Assembly: GCF_001618175.1 (NCBI RefSeq)
Contig: NZ_LPXN01000105.1
Coordinates: 1 to 64,000 of the forward strand
From: Oceanibaculum pacificum
GTDB lineage: Bacteria; Pseudomonadota; Alphaproteobacteria; Oceanibaculales; Oceanibaculaceae
Length of the DNA stretch: 64,000 nucleotides
Direction of reading: 5' to 3'
Part shown: piece after piece, positions 1 through 9,017 of the stretch
Numbering within the stretch: the first letter of the stretch is position 1
How the letters are laid out: every line of letters begins with the position of its first letter
Notes under the pieces: model-generated
Told to the model about the DNA's origin: nothing
The model's input: the letters and a program-made list of their open reading frames with translations, nothing else
Databases searched by the model: none
Position numbers and translations under genes: made by a program

Positions 1-23
1 GCCGGGTGAGGGGAGACCCGCGC

Positions 24-728
24 TTACCCCTCCGCCAGCGCCGTCGGCTTGGGCAGCAGGCGGGCGAGGCCGTTGATCAGGGCGGCGGTTTCCTTGTCCA
101 GCCTGCCGTCGAGGCAGGCGGGCCGGTAGCGCCGCTGGAAGGCGGTCAGGGTGGCCGGCAGGTCGGATATGTCGTAGCCGATCTGCGCCAGCAGGAAGGC
201 GGCCTCCAGCGCGGTGCCGGGCGCGCCGGCGGGCTGCGGCTTCGGCCATAGGCCCAGCCGGTGGCGGGCGAGGCGCTGCCAGGGGAACAGCTCGCCGGGA
301 TCTTCCTTGCGGGTCGGCGCGATGTCGGAATGGCCGACCACGCGGTGGGGCAAAATCCCATGCCGCTGCCGGATGCTGGCCGCCAGCGTCAGCAGCGCGG
401 CGATCTGCGCGTCCGGAAAGGGACGGTAGCCATGCTCGTGTCCCGGATTGACCAGTTCGATGCCGATGGAGGCGGAGTTCAGGTCGCTCTCCCCGGCCCA
501 GAGCGACAGGCCGGCATGCCAGGCGCGGTTTTCCTCCGCGACCAGGCGGAAGCAGGCGCCGTCCTCCTCGATCAAGTAATGCGCGCTGACCTGGGCGGCC
601 GGATCGCACAGCCGCTCCAGCGCCGCCTGGCCGCTCTCCATGCCGGTATAATGCAGCACCAGCAGATCGGGCCGCCGGCCGTCGCGGCGGTCGCCGAAAT
701 TGGGCGAGGGGCGGTCGATGACGGTCAT
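24..728 (-). CDS. N-acetylmuramoyl-L-alanine amidase (AmpD/AmiD type)
   Basis: A 234-residue Amidase_2 protein that should cleave the amide bond between muramic acid and the L-Ala of the stem peptide, as in cell-wall recycling. The conserved histidine lies in LVLHYTGM (about residue 26), the acidic SIGIELVNPG block follows, and VGHSDIAPTRKEDPG carries the second zinc-ligand region. The last 60 residues (AFQRRYRP..DGRLDKETAALI) resemble a PG_binding_1 domain, as in AmiD. There is no signal peptide or lipobox, so a cytoplasmic AmpD-like role is more likely than outer-membrane AmiD; this is inference. The ATG at 728 sits in an ATGA overlap with the upstream exporter gene, which fixes the start although the frame stays open further upstream. 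Confidence 0.88.
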   Translation of the reverse strand: MTVIDRPSPNFGDRRDGRRPDLLVLHYTGMESGQAALERLCDPAAQVSAHYLIEEDGACFRLVAEENRAWHAGLSLWAGESDLNSASIGIELVNPGHEHGYRPFPDAQIAALLTLAASIRQRHGILPHRVVGHSDIAPTRKEDPGELFPWQRLARHRLGLWPKPQPAGAPGTALEAAFLLAQIGYDISDLPATLTAFQRRYRPACLDGRLDKETAALINGLARLLPKPTALAEG

Positions 729-1600
729 GAGCGGGGGGCCGTCGGCTGCGCCTGCTGCGGCCGGCGGATGGTGATGATGGCGACGCCGACGATGGTGACG
801 ATACCGCCCAGTATCTTCAGCAGGCTGAGGCTCTCGCCCAGCATCGCCACGCCGGCCAGCACGCCGAAGACAGGGGCCAGCAGCGTGAAGGGCATCACCT
901 GGGTGACCGGATATTGGCGCAGCATCCGCATCCACAAAGTATAGCCGATAATGGTGACGGCGACCGCCATGTAGACGATGGCCCCCCAGCCCTTCCAGCC
1001 GGCGGCGGCCAGCGCCGCCATGTGCCCGTCCTCCAGCAGCAGCGAGCCGAGCAGCAATTGCGGCGCGGCGAACACCGCCATCCAGCCATTCAGCGCCAGC
1101 GGGTCGATGTCCGATATCTGTTTCATCTGGATCGCCGCCACGGCCCAGACCATCGAGGCCATCAGCACGAAGCCGAGATAGAGCAGGTTGCTCTGCGTCT
1201 GCGGCTCGCCGGCCAGCAGCACCACGCCGCAAAAGGCCAGCGCCATACCCAGCGCGCGCCGCCAGCCCAGCTTGTCGTTGAAGAAAAGCGCGGCCAGCAG
1301 CGCCGAGAACGGCACCTGGATCTGTACCGCGATCGCCGCCGTGCTGGCGTCGACATGCTTCATGCCGGTGAACATCAGTGCGAAATGCACGAAGCCCAGC
1401 GTGAAGCTGAGCAGCACGATGCGGCCGAGCTGGGCGCGGGGCAGGGGAAAGAACGGCACCAGCAGGGCGGCCGTCAGCACGAACCGCAGCCCCATGATGA
1501 GCAGCGGCGGCAGCTCCTCCAATCCCCATTTGCCGAAACCGAAATTGGCGCCCCAGACCGCCATGACGAAGACAATCAGGGCGACGTCGCGCAGGTTCAT
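725..1600 (-). CDS. EamA/RhaT-family DMT exporter
   Basis: A 291-residue, very hydrophobic protein with about ten predicted membrane helices arranged as two EamA repeats. It starts with VFVMAVWGANFGFGKW, a typical first helix of the drug/metabolite transporter superfamily, and the second repeat ends with FGVLAGVAMLGESLSLLKILGG. Members export amino acids or other small metabolites; the substrate cannot be read from sequence. Both ends are coupled: ATGA overlap with the ABC-F gene upstream and with the amidase gene downstream, so the three are probably one transcript. A link between exporter and cell-wall amidase is only suggested by this linkage. Confidence 0.88.
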   Translation of the reverse strand: MNLRDVALIVFVMAVWGANFGFGKWGLEELPPLLIMGLRFVLTAALLVPFFPLPRAQLGRIVLLSFTLGFVHFALMFTGMKHVDASTAAIAVQIQVPFSALLAALFFNDKLGWRRALGMALAFCGVVLLAGEPQTQSNLLYLGFVLMASMVWAVAAIQMKQISDIDPLALNGWMAVFAAPQLLLGSLLLEDGHMAALAAAGWKGWGAIVYMAVAVTIIGYTLWMRMLRQYPVTQVMPFTLLAPVFGVLAGVAMLGESLSLLKILGGIVTIVGVAIITIRRPQQAQPTAPRS

Positions 1601-3432
1601 GCCGACTTTGCCTGCTCGACTTCTTCGCGCATCGCCTCCAGCTCCAGCCAGCGATCCTCGGAAGTGGCGACAGCGGCGCGGGCGCGCTCCAGCAAAGCGC
1701 TGGATTTCTGGAAGCCGGCGGCGTCGCGGCGGAAGAAATCCGGATCGGCGAGCAGGGTTTCCAGCCGCGCGATCTCCGTCTCCAGCTTGGCGATGATGCC
1801 GGGCAGCTGTTCCAGCTCGCGCTGATCCTTGTAGCTCAGCTTGGCGGCGGGGGGCTTCGGCCGCTCCGGCTTTGGCGCGGCGGCTTTCGCGGCTTTCGGG
1901 GCTTCCTCGACCGGGACGGGGCGCTGCGTCAGGTAATCCTGATAGCCGCCGGCATATTCGGTGACCACGCCCTCGCCCTCGACGGCCAGGATGCTGGTGA
2001 CGGTGCGGTCCAGGAAATCGCGATCATGGCTGACAAGCAGCACGGTGCCGGCATAATCGGCGACGACCTCCTGCAGCAAATCCAGCGTCTCCATGTCGAG
2101 ATCGTTGGTCGGCTCGTCCAGCACCAGCAGATTATGCGGCTGGCAGAACAGCTTGGCGAGCAGCAGGCGGTTGCGCTCGCCGCCCGACAGGCTGCCGACG
2201 GGGCTGCGGAACTGCTTGTCCTGGAACAGGAATTCCTTCAGGTAGGTGGCGACATGCTTCGGCTTGTCGCCGATGAACACGGTGTCGCCGCCGGGGGCCA
2301 GCGTCTCCCACAGGCTGGTGGCGGGGTTGAGCTGCTCGCGCTTCTGGTCGAAATAGGCCAGCTCGACGCCGAAGCCGATCTTCACCCTTCCCTTGTCCGG
2401 CTTGGCCTCGCCGATCAGCATCTTCAGCAGCGTGGTCTTGCCGGCGCCGTTCGGGCCGATCAGGCCGATGCGGTCGCGGCGCAGCACGCGGGTGGAGAAA
2501 TCCTTCACCAGCACTTTCTCGCCGCCCTCCGGCGTCGGATAGGATTTGAAGATGTGGTTGGCCTCGATGATCGCCGTGCCGGCCCCGTCGGCGGTTTCCA
2601 CCGTCACCGTCATCTTGCCGGTCGGGCGGATGCGCTCGGCCCGGTCGCGGCGGCTGGCGAGCAGCGATTTCACCCGGCCCATATTGCGCTTGCGCCGGGC
2701 GGTCAGCCCCTCGCGCAGCCAGCGCGTCTCCTCGGCGATGCGGCGGTTCAGCTTCTGCGCCTGCATCTCCTCGTCGGCCAGCAGCTTGTCGGCCCAATCC
2801 TCGAAATGCGCGAAGCTCTGGTTGGTGCGGCGCAGATCGCCGCGTTCCAGCCAGTAGGTCTTCTGCCCCAGCCGCGTCAGGAAGGCGCGGTCATGGCTGA
2901 CCAGCAGGATGCCGCCGCGGAAATTCAACAGCTCCTGCTCCAGCCATTCGATGGTCGGCAGGTCGAGATGGTTGGTCGGCTCGTCCAGCAGCAATATATC
3001 GGGGTCCGACACCAGCGTGCGGGCCAGCGCCGCGCGCCGGCCCTCGCCGCCGGACAGCCGCTCGGTCGGAGTATCCGGAGACAGGCTCAGGCGGCGCAGC
3101 ACCGCCTCCACCAGATGGTCGCGGGGCGCATTGTCCTGCACCGGGCGCAGCCCCTCGGCGACGTACTGGCCGACCGTGCCACCCTTGGCGAATTTCGGCT
3201 CCTGCTGCAGATAGGCGATGGTGGCGCCCGGCTGCTGGAAACGCTCGCCGGCATCGAGATCGACCATGCCGGCCAGCGCCTTCATCAGGGTCGACTTGCC
3301 GCTGCCGTTGCGCCCGACCAGGCACAGCCGGTCGCCGACGCCCACCGGCAGGTCGACATTGGCGAAGACCGGATTGCCGCCGAAGCTGAGCGCCGCATTG
3401 CGCAGCGCCACGATGGGGGGATTGCTGGCCAT
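1597..3432 (-). CDS. uup: ABC-F family ATPase (Uup-like)
   Basis: About 611 residues with two ABC ATPase domains and no membrane segments. Walker A motifs are GRNGSGKST and GPNGAGKTT; both signature motifs (LSGGE..R) and both Walker B stretches (ILLLDEPTNHLD, LLVLDEPTNDLD) are intact. The linker between the domains is the charged ABC-F arm. The C-terminal about 90 residues (from KLSYKDQRELEQLPGII) form the coiled coil typical of Uup. ABC-F proteins act on the ribosome or, for Uup, on DNA branch and ribosome quality processes, not in transport. I chose the ATG giving MASNPPIVALRN; a frame extension of 12 residues upstream is possible. The stop overlaps the start of the EamA gene. Confidence 0.9.
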   Translation of the reverse strand: MASNPPIVALRNAALSFGGNPVFANVDLPVGVGDRLCLVGRNGSGKSTLMKALAGMVDLDAGERFQQPGATIAYLQQEPKFAKGGTVGQYVAEGLRPVQDNAPRDHLVEAVLRRLSLSPDTPTERLSGGEGRRAALARTLVSDPDILLLDEPTNHLDLPTIEWLEQELLNFRGGILLVSHDRAFLTRLGQKTYWLERGDLRRTNQSFAHFEDWADKLLADEEMQAQKLNRRIAEETRWLREGLTARRKRNMGRVKSLLASRRDRAERIRPTGKMTVTVETADGAGTAIIEANHIFKSYPTPEGGEKVLVKDFSTRVLRRDRIGLIGPNGAGKTTLLKMLIGEAKPDKGRVKIGFGVELAYFDQKREQLNPATSLWETLAPGGDTVFIGDKPKHVATYLKEFLFQDKQFRSPVGSLSGGERNRLLLAKLFCQPHNLLVLDEPTNDLDMETLDLLQEVVADYAGTVLLVSHDRDFLDRTVTSILAVEGEGVVTEYAGGYQDYLTQRPVPVEEAPKAAKAAAPKPERPKPPAAKLSYKDQRELEQLPGIIAKLETEIARLETLLADPDFFRRDAAGFQKSSALLERARAAVATSEDRWLELEAMREEVEQAKSA

Positions 3433-3507
3433 GTCAGGGAAGTCTGTCCAGATATAAAGGATTGTCATTGCCGGCCTGAAACGTCACAGGCAAGGCAGTG
3501 CCCCTGG

Positions 3508-3530
3508 ATGCCCGGATCAAGTCCGGGCAT
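3508..3530. repeat. Interspersed palindrome, copy 1
   Basis: A 9-base perfect stem (ATGCCCGGA / TCCGGGCAT) around a TCAAG loop, in the gap between the ABC-F and DnaJ-like genes. The same design, in the other orientation with loop CTTGA and similar flanks (GTCA on one side, CCAG on the other), occurs at 8842-8862. This is the form of short dispersed palindromes common in alphaproteobacterial genomes. It could also act as a transcript end, but lacks a T run. Confidence 0.7.
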
Positions 3531-3564
3531 GACAGAAAAGAATGACGTCGGCTTGAGCGAATGC

Positions 3565-4311
3565 TCATTTCATCCCGCGATGTTTGCGGATTCGGTCGTA
3601 GGCGGCATTGATGGCGGCCACTTTCTCGTTGGCGACATCGATGAATTCCGGCGGCATGCCCTGGGCCATCAGCCGGTCGGGGTGGTTCTCGCGCATCAGG
3701 TCGCGATAGGCCTTCTTCACCGCCTCGTCATTCGCCGCCGGCTCGATGCCCAGCACGGTATAGGGATCGGCTCCGGATTCACCGGTATGCTGGGCGCGGA
3801 TACGGTCGAAGGCCATCTCGTCGAAGCCGAAGATCGCCGCCACCTGGCGCAGATAATCATGCTCGGACGGCTTCAGGCTGCCATCGGCCTTGGCGATGTG
3901 GAACAGGCTGGCCAGCAACTCCTCCAGCACCGGCGAGCCGGGTTCGAACAAATTGGAGATCTGGCGCGCATAGGGCTCGAAGCCGCGCGCATCCTTTTTC
4001 GCCAGGTTGAACACGCGGGCGACGTTCTTGATCTCGTCCGGCGGCACGCGGAACACTTCCCGGAAGGCGCGGATTTCATGTTCCGAAACCGCGCCGTCCA
4101 CTTTCGCCATCTTCGCGCCCAGCACGATGACGCCGATGGTGAAGGCGACCTTGCGGGTGCCGTCCTCGGTGATGCGGGGGTCCGCCTCCACCACGTCGAT
4201 CTCGCGAATCTTGTCCACGGCGTGGCCGGCCAGCGCGCCCATGATCGCGCCCAGCGGCCCGCCCAGCGCGAAGCCCGCCGCTCCACCGATGATTGTGCCC
4301 CAGACGCTCAT
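3565..4311 (-). CDS. djlA: DjlA-like co-chaperone (TerB + DnaJ domains)
   Basis: About 248 residues from the chosen ATG. The N-terminus (WGTIIGGAAGFALGGPLGAIMGALAG) is a glycine-rich membrane-associated segment as in DjlA. The middle (about residues 60-160) is a TerB-type helical domain (VDGAVSEHEI, ADGSLKPSEHDYL). The C-terminal about 65 residues are a J domain with the HPD motif in RENHPDRL, needed to stimulate Hsp70 (DnaK). MSVWG was chosen as start because DjlA proteins begin this way and AAGGA lies 4 bases upstream; in-frame ATG/other starts lie 5 and 18 codons earlier. It is probably a monocistronic gene on the inner membrane facing the cytoplasm. Confidence 0.88.
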   Translation of the reverse strand: MSVWGTIIGGAAGFALGGPLGAIMGALAGHAVDKIREIDVVEADPRITEDGTRKVAFTIGVIVLGAKMAKVDGAVSEHEIRAFREVFRVPPDEIKNVARVFNLAKKDARGFEPYARQISNLFEPGSPVLEELLASLFHIAKADGSLKPSEHDYLRQVAAIFGFDEMAFDRIRAQHTGESGADPYTVLGIEPAANDEAVKKAYRDLMRENHPDRLMAQGMPPEFIDVANEKVAAINAAYDRIRKHRGMK

Positions 4312-4532
4312 CCAATCCTTCTCCATCCGCGCGCGACCAGACCCTAGCGGCAAAGCGGCCGTCACGCCAGATGCGGCGGGTTGCCTCAGCCCCTCTCATC
4401 GACTGGCGCTTGACACTTACCCCTGCCGGCAGCATCTATGGAAGGTCGATTTGTGCAGTGCAATATAATCGACACGCATAGAGCGTTAAAGAAGCCCCTG
4501 GGGAGGGTGCCTGCAGTCGAAAGGGTACCCCT

Positions 4533-5081
4533 ATGATCGTCTATCGTCGCCTTTGGCCGACCGACGTAAACGCCTACCACACGCATTTGATCCGGCTGAC
4601 GCCAGAACAGCGCCATTACCGCTTCGGCGGCATGGTTGATGACGGCTTCCTGGAGCGCAAGACCGGCGATATCGACTGGATGCGCTGCCTGGGTTTCGGC
4701 TGCTTTGTCGATGGCGAGTTGCGCGGCGCGGTCTTCCTCATCCGCGCCCATAATGGCTGGCCGGACGAGGCGGAGCTTGCGATCACCGTCGAAGCGGCGT
4801 TCGAGGGACGCGGCATTGGCACGCAGCTTGCCCGCCGGGCGATCACCCAGTCGCGCAATCGCGGCGTGCGCCGGGTGACCCTGTTCTGCCTCAGCGATAA
4901 TTACCGGCTGATGGCGCTGGCCCGGAAGTTCGACCCGAAGATGACCGTGGATCATGGCGACGCGGAGCTGACCATCGATCTCAGCCCCGCCGACCAGATC
5001 AGCTATGCGGAAGAAGCGCTGGGGCTGATGGAGACCACCCTGTCCAGCTTCTTCGAGAGCATTGGGGCGAAGGCGGCTTAA
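4533..5081 (+). CDS. GNAT-family N-acetyltransferase
   Basis: A 182-residue single-domain protein. The acetyl-CoA pyrophosphate-binding motif A is seen as VEAAFEGRGIGTQLARRAI (about residues 86-105), preceded by strand beta4 (AELAIT). The substrate cannot be predicted. The C-terminal tail after residue 140 (SPADQISYAEEALGLMETT) is an extra helix not needed for the fold. It stands alone: a gap of over 200 bases upstream (4312-4532, diverging from the DjlA-like gene, so both promoters must lie there) and about 95 bases to the next gene. Confidence 0.85.
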   Translation: MIVYRRLWPTDVNAYHTHLIRLTPEQRHYRFGGMVDDGFLERKTGDIDWMRCLGFGCFVDGELRGAVFLIRAHNGWPDEAELAITVEAAFEGRGIGTQLARRAITQSRNRGVRRVTLFCLSDNYRLMALARKFDPKMTVDHGDAELTIDLSPADQISYAEEALGLMETTLSSFFESIGAKAA

Positions 5082-5176
5082 AAAGCCGTCGCCTGCCGCG
5101 TGACAGTGGCCGGGGAAGTTGCTAAGCACGTTACCGCAGTGCGACAAGATCGCGGATCGTAGCAAGGTGACGGAAC

Positions 5177-8100
5177 ATGGCGACACAACAGGTCGGCGCG
5201 GGCGAGTGGCAGTTCTGGATCGACCGGGGCGGCACCTTCACCGACATCGTCGCCAGGAAGCCGGATGGCGCGCTGGTCACCCACAAGCTGCTGTCGGAGA
5301 ACCCGGAAGCCTATAAGGACGCCGCCCTTCAGGGCATCCGCGAGCTGCTGGGCCGGACAGCCGAGCAATCGATCCCGGCTGAGCTGGTCGAGGCCGTGAA
5401 GATGGGCACCACCGTGGCCACCAACGCGCTGCTGGAGCGCAAGGGCGAGCGCACGGCGCTGGCGATCACGCGCGGTTTCCGCGACGCGCTGCGCATCGCC
5501 TACCAGAACCGCCCGCATCTGTTCACCCGCAAGATCACTTTGCCGGAGCTGCTCTATGAGCGCGTGGTGGAGGTGAATGAGCGGATGAGCGCCCAGGGCG
5601 AAGTGCTGACGAAGCTTGATCTGGAGGCCGCACGCAAGGATTTACAGGCGGTGTTCGACAGCGGCATCCGCTCGCTCGCCATCGTGCTGCTGCACGGCTA
5701 TCGCTACACCGAGCATGAGGCGGCGCTGGAGAAGGTCGCGAAGGAGATCGGCTTCACGCAGATTTCCGTCAGCCATCAGGTCAGCCCGCTGATGAAGCTG
5801 GTCGGGCGCGGCGACACCACGGTGGTGGACGCGTATCTCTCGCCGATCCTGCGCCGATATGTGGATCGCGTGGCGGGAGAACTGGGCGATACCCGCCTGA
5901 TGTTCATGCAGTCGAATGGCGGGTTGACCGATGCCTTCCTGTTTCAGGGCAAGGACGCCATCCTGTCCGGCCCGGCCGGCGGCGTTGTCGGCTGCGTGAA
6001 GACCGCGCAGATGGCCGGCTTCGACCAGGTGATCGGCTTCGACATGGGCGGCACCTCGACCGATGTGTCGCATTTCAACGGCGAGTATGAGCGCGCCTTC
6101 GAGACCATGGTCGCCGGCGTGCGGATGCGCGCGCCGATGATGCGTATCCATACCGTGGCGGCGGGCGGCGGCTCGATCCTGTTCTTCGACGGATCACGCT
6201 TCCGCGTCGGCCCGGAATCGGCGGGCGCCAATCCGGGCCCGGCCTGCTATCGCCGGGGCGGGCCGCTGACCGTGACCGACGCCAATGTCATGGTCGGCAA
6301 GCTGCATCCGGATTTCTTCCCGCCGGTCTTCGGGCCGAAGCGCGACGAGAAGCTGGACGCCGATGTGGTGCGCCAGAAATTCGCTGCCATGGCCGCCGAA
6401 ATGCAGAAATCCATGGGCGTGACGCGTACGCCGGAGGAAGTGGCCGAAGGCTTCCTGAAGATCGCGGTCGAGAACATGGCCAATGCGATCAAGCAGATTT
6501 CCGTGCAGCGCGGCTATGACGTGACGCGCTATGCGCTGAACTGCTTCGGCGGGGCCGGCGGGCAGCATGCCTGCGCTGTGGCCGACGCGCTGGGCATGAA
6601 GACCATTCTGATTCACCCCTTCGCTGGTGTGCTGTCGGCGTATGGCATGGGGCTGGCCGATCTGCGCGTGCTGAAGGAAAAGGCGGTCGAGGCCAAGCTG
6701 GCCGACGATCTGATCCCCGGCCTCGCCACCCAACTCGACGTGCTGGCCGAGGAAGGCGTCGCCGAGATGCAGGGCCAGGGCGTCGAGGACGACCACATCA
6801 AGGTGCTGCGCAAGGTGCATGTGCGCTATGACGGTTCCGACACTGCGCAGGTGGTTGAATTCGGCAGCCGGCAGGAGATCGGCGAACGCTTCGTCGAGGC
6901 GCATAAGCAGCTCTATGGCTTCTCCATGGAGGGCAAGGGCATGGTGGTGGAGGCGCTGTCGGTCGAGGTGATCGGCGTCACCGATTCCGCCGAGGACCCG
7001 ATCCTCGATGCCGGCAGCGGCGTATTGCCGGCGGCCAAGGGCAATCTGCCGATGTATTGCGGCGCGGAACGCCACGACACCCCGGTCTATGACCGTCTCG
7101 ATCTCGCCCCCGGCTGCAAGGTGGATGGGCCGGCCATTGTCACCGACGCCAATGCCACCACGGTGGTGGAGCCGGGCTGGCAGGCGGAGGTCACGACCCG
7201 CGACCATATGGTGCTGCGCCGGGTGAAGGCACTGCCGACCCGCGTCGCCATCGGCACCCAGGTCGATCCGGTGATGCTGGAAGTGTTCAACAATCTGTTC
7301 ATGTCGATCGCCGAGCAGATGGGCGTGACGCTGCAGAACACCGCCTATTCGGTGAACATCAAGGAACGGCTGGATTTCTCCTGCGCCATCTTCGACGATG
7401 CCGGCAATCTGATCGCCAACGCGCCGCATATGCCGGTGCATCTGGGGTCGATGGGCGAGAGCGTGCGCACGGTGGTCCGCGAGAACCCGGATATCCAGCC
7501 CGGCGACGTCTATGCGCTGAACGCGCCCTATAATGGCGGCACGCACCTGCCGGACGTTACCGTTATCACCCCGGTGTTCGATGAGGCGGGCAAGAAAATC
7601 CTGTTCTATGTCGCCTCGCGTGGCCATCACGCCGATATCGGCGGCACCACGCCGGGCTCGATGCCGCCGGATTCGGTGACCGTCGATCAGGAAGGCGTGA
7701 TGATCGACAATTTCCAGCTGGTCGATCAGGGCAAGTTCCGCGAGAAGGAGCTGGTCGAACTGCTGACCGGCGGGAAATACCCGGTGCGCAACGTGACGCA
7801 GAATGTCGCCGATTTGCAGGCGCAGATCGCCGCCAACGAGAAGGGCGTGGCGGAGCTTCGCAAGATGGTCGGGCATTTCGGCCTCGACGTGGTCATGGCC
7901 TATATGCAGCACGTCCAGGACAATGCGGAGGAGCAGGTGCGCCGCGTCATCGGCGTGCTGAAGGATGGCAGCTTCGCCTACGAGATGGACGATGGCAGCG
8001 TCATCAAGGTGACCGTTTCCATCGACCGCGAGAAGCGGTCGGCGAAGATCGACTTCACCGGCACCAGCGCGCAGCAGAAGACCAACTTCAACGCGCCCTC

Positions 8101-8794
8101 CGCCGTGTGCAAGGCCGCCGTGCTGTACGTGTTCCGCACGCTGGTCGATGACGATATCCCGATGAATGAGGGCTGCCTGAAGCCGCTGGAAGTCATCATT
8201 CCCAAGGGCTCGATGCTGAACCCGAACTACCCGGCCGCCGTGGTCGCCGGCAATGTCGAGACCTCGCAATGCATCACCGACGCGCTCTATGGCGCGCTTG
8301 GCGTGATGGGCGCGGCGCAGGGCACGATGAACAATTTCACCTTCGGCAACGAGACCTACCAGTATTACGAGACGATCTGCGGCGGCTCCGGCGCCGGCCC
8401 GGATTTCGACGGCTGCAGTGCGGTCCACACCCACATGACCAACAGCCGCCTGACCGACCCGGAGGTGCTGGAATGGCGCTTCCCGGTGCTGGTCGAGGAT
8501 TTCCGCATCCGCGAGGGCTCCGGTGGCGCCGGCCTGCACAAGGGCGGCGAGGGCGTCATCCGCCGCGTGCGCTTCCGCGAGGCGATGACGGCGGCCATGC
8601 TGTCCGGCCACCGCGTCATACCGCCCTATGGTATGGCCGGCGGCGGGGAAGCGAAGACCGGCCGCAACGCCGTCGAGCGCACCGACGGCACGGTGATTGA
8701 GCTGGAACACATCAACCAGATCGAGATGCAGCCGGGCGACGTTTACGTGATCGAGACGCCGGGCGGCGGTGGCTATGGCCGCAAGCAGGCCTAA
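5177..8794 (+). CDS. Fused hydantoinase / 5-oxoprolinase (HyuA-HyuB)
   Basis: A 1205-residue ATP-dependent amidohydrolase. Residues 1 to about 680 are the HyuA-like, actin/ASKHA-fold half ([13 protein letters not shown] near the N-terminus; [12 protein letters not shown] near residue 285; AAGGGSI near 320). Residues about 690-1205 are HyuB-like ([38 protein letters not shown], ending GGGGYG). Such fusions hydrolyse 5-oxoproline, as in eukaryotic OPLAH, whereas many bacteria encode the halves as separate genes. Both halves look intact with no frameshift. N-methylhydantoin or another lactam is an alternative substrate. The start ATG ([11 protein letters not shown]) follows GCAAGGTGACGGAAC, a reasonable ribosome site. 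It lies upstream of a D-lactate-type dehydrogenase but with 223 bases between. Confidence 0.9.
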   Translation: MATQQVGAGEWQFWIDRGGTFTDIVARKPDGALVTHKLLSENPEAYKDAALQGIRELLGRTAEQSIPAELVEAVKMGTTVATNALLERKGERTALAITRGFRDALRIAYQNRPHLFTRKITLPELLYERVVEVNERMSAQGEVLTKLDLEAARKDLQAVFDSGIRSLAIVLLHGYRYTEHEAALEKVAKEIGFTQISVSHQVSPLMKLVGRGDTTVVDAYLSPILRRYVDRVAGELGDTRLMFMQSNGGLTDAFLFQGKDAILSGPAGGVVGCVKTAQMAGFDQVIGFDMGGTSTDVSHFNGEYERAFETMVAGVRMRAPMMRIHTVAAGGGSILFFDGSRFRVGPESAGANPGPACYRRGGPLTVTDANVMVGKLHPDFFPPVFGPKRDEKLDADVVRQKFAAMAAEMQKSMGVTRTPEEVAEGFLKIAVENMANAIKQISVQRGYDVTRYALNCFGGAGGQHACAVADALGMKTILIHPFAGVLSAYGMGLADLRVLKEKAVEAKLADDLIPGLATQLDVLAEEGVAEMQGQGVEDDHIKVLRKVHVRYDGSDTAQVVEFGSRQEIGERFVEAHKQLYGFSMEGKGMVVEALSVEVIGVTDSAEDPILDAGSGVLPAAKGNLPMYCGAERHDTPVYDRLDLAPGCKVDGPAIVTDANATTVVEPGWQAEVTTRDHMVLRRVKALPTRVAIGTQVDPVMLEVFNNLFMSIAEQMGVTLQNTAYSVNIKERLDFSCAIFDDAGNLIANAPHMPVHLGSMGESVRTVVRENPDIQPGDVYALNAPYNGGTHLPDVTVITPVFDEAGKKILFYVASRGHHADIGGTTPGSMPPDSVTVDQEGVMIDNFQLVDQGKFREKELVELLTGGKYPVRNVTQNVADLQAQIAANEKGVAELRKMVGHFGLDVVMAYMQHVQDNAEEQVRRVIGVLKDGSFAYEMDDGSVIKVTVSIDREKRSAKIDFTGTSAQQKTNFNAPSAVCKAAVLYVFRTLVDDDIPMNEGCLKPLEVIIPKGSMLNPNYPAAVVAGNVETSQCITDALYGALGVMGAAQGTMNNFTFGNETYQYYETICGGSGAGPDFDGCSAVHTHMTNSRLTDPEVLEWRFPVLVEDFRIREGSGGAGLHKGGEGVIRRVRFREAMTAAMLSGHRVIPPYGMAGGGEAKTGRNAVERTDGTVIELEHINQIEMQPGDVYVIETPGGGGYGRKQA

Positions 8795-8841
8795 GGCGGC
8801 GGAGTAGGGGGGTTATCTCCGGGCCTCACTCTCCGTCGTCA

Positions 8842-8862
8842 CCCTCGGGCTTGACCCGAGGG
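8842..8862. repeat. Interspersed palindrome, copy 2
   Basis: An 8-base perfect stem (CCCTCGGG / CCCGAGGG) with a CTTGA loop in the gap 8795-9017. The loop is the reverse complement of the copy at 3508-3530 and the flanks match in the same order, so the two are one family with compensatory stem changes. No other structure stands out in this gap. Confidence 0.65.
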
Positions 8863-9017
8863 GCCAGACTTTCCTGGCGGCGGAGCTGTGAAGGGCGCGT
8901 CTTTACCTGCCCGGGGCACCTGCCGGGGCGGCGGAAAGATGCAGCCCGCTTGATCCCCACCCCCCACATCGCTACGGTTCTGGTCTTACCAGTTAAGTCA
9001 CGGTGGAGTGGGTAGCC

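Noticed and set aside
24-1529. A 501-codon minus-strand frame suggesting an amidase with a long N-terminal extension
   Set aside because: The first part lies over the exporter gene and reads as low-complexity Ala/Arg/His sequence. The amidase family starts at the ATGA overlap (728).
6194-8710. An 838-codon open frame on the minus strand opposite the hydantoinase gene
   Set aside because: It is the GC-rich antisense shadow of a clearly homologous gene, with a His/Ala/Gly-rich product and no family features. The same holds for long antisense frames at 10625-12724, 2026-4347 and 17419-19350.
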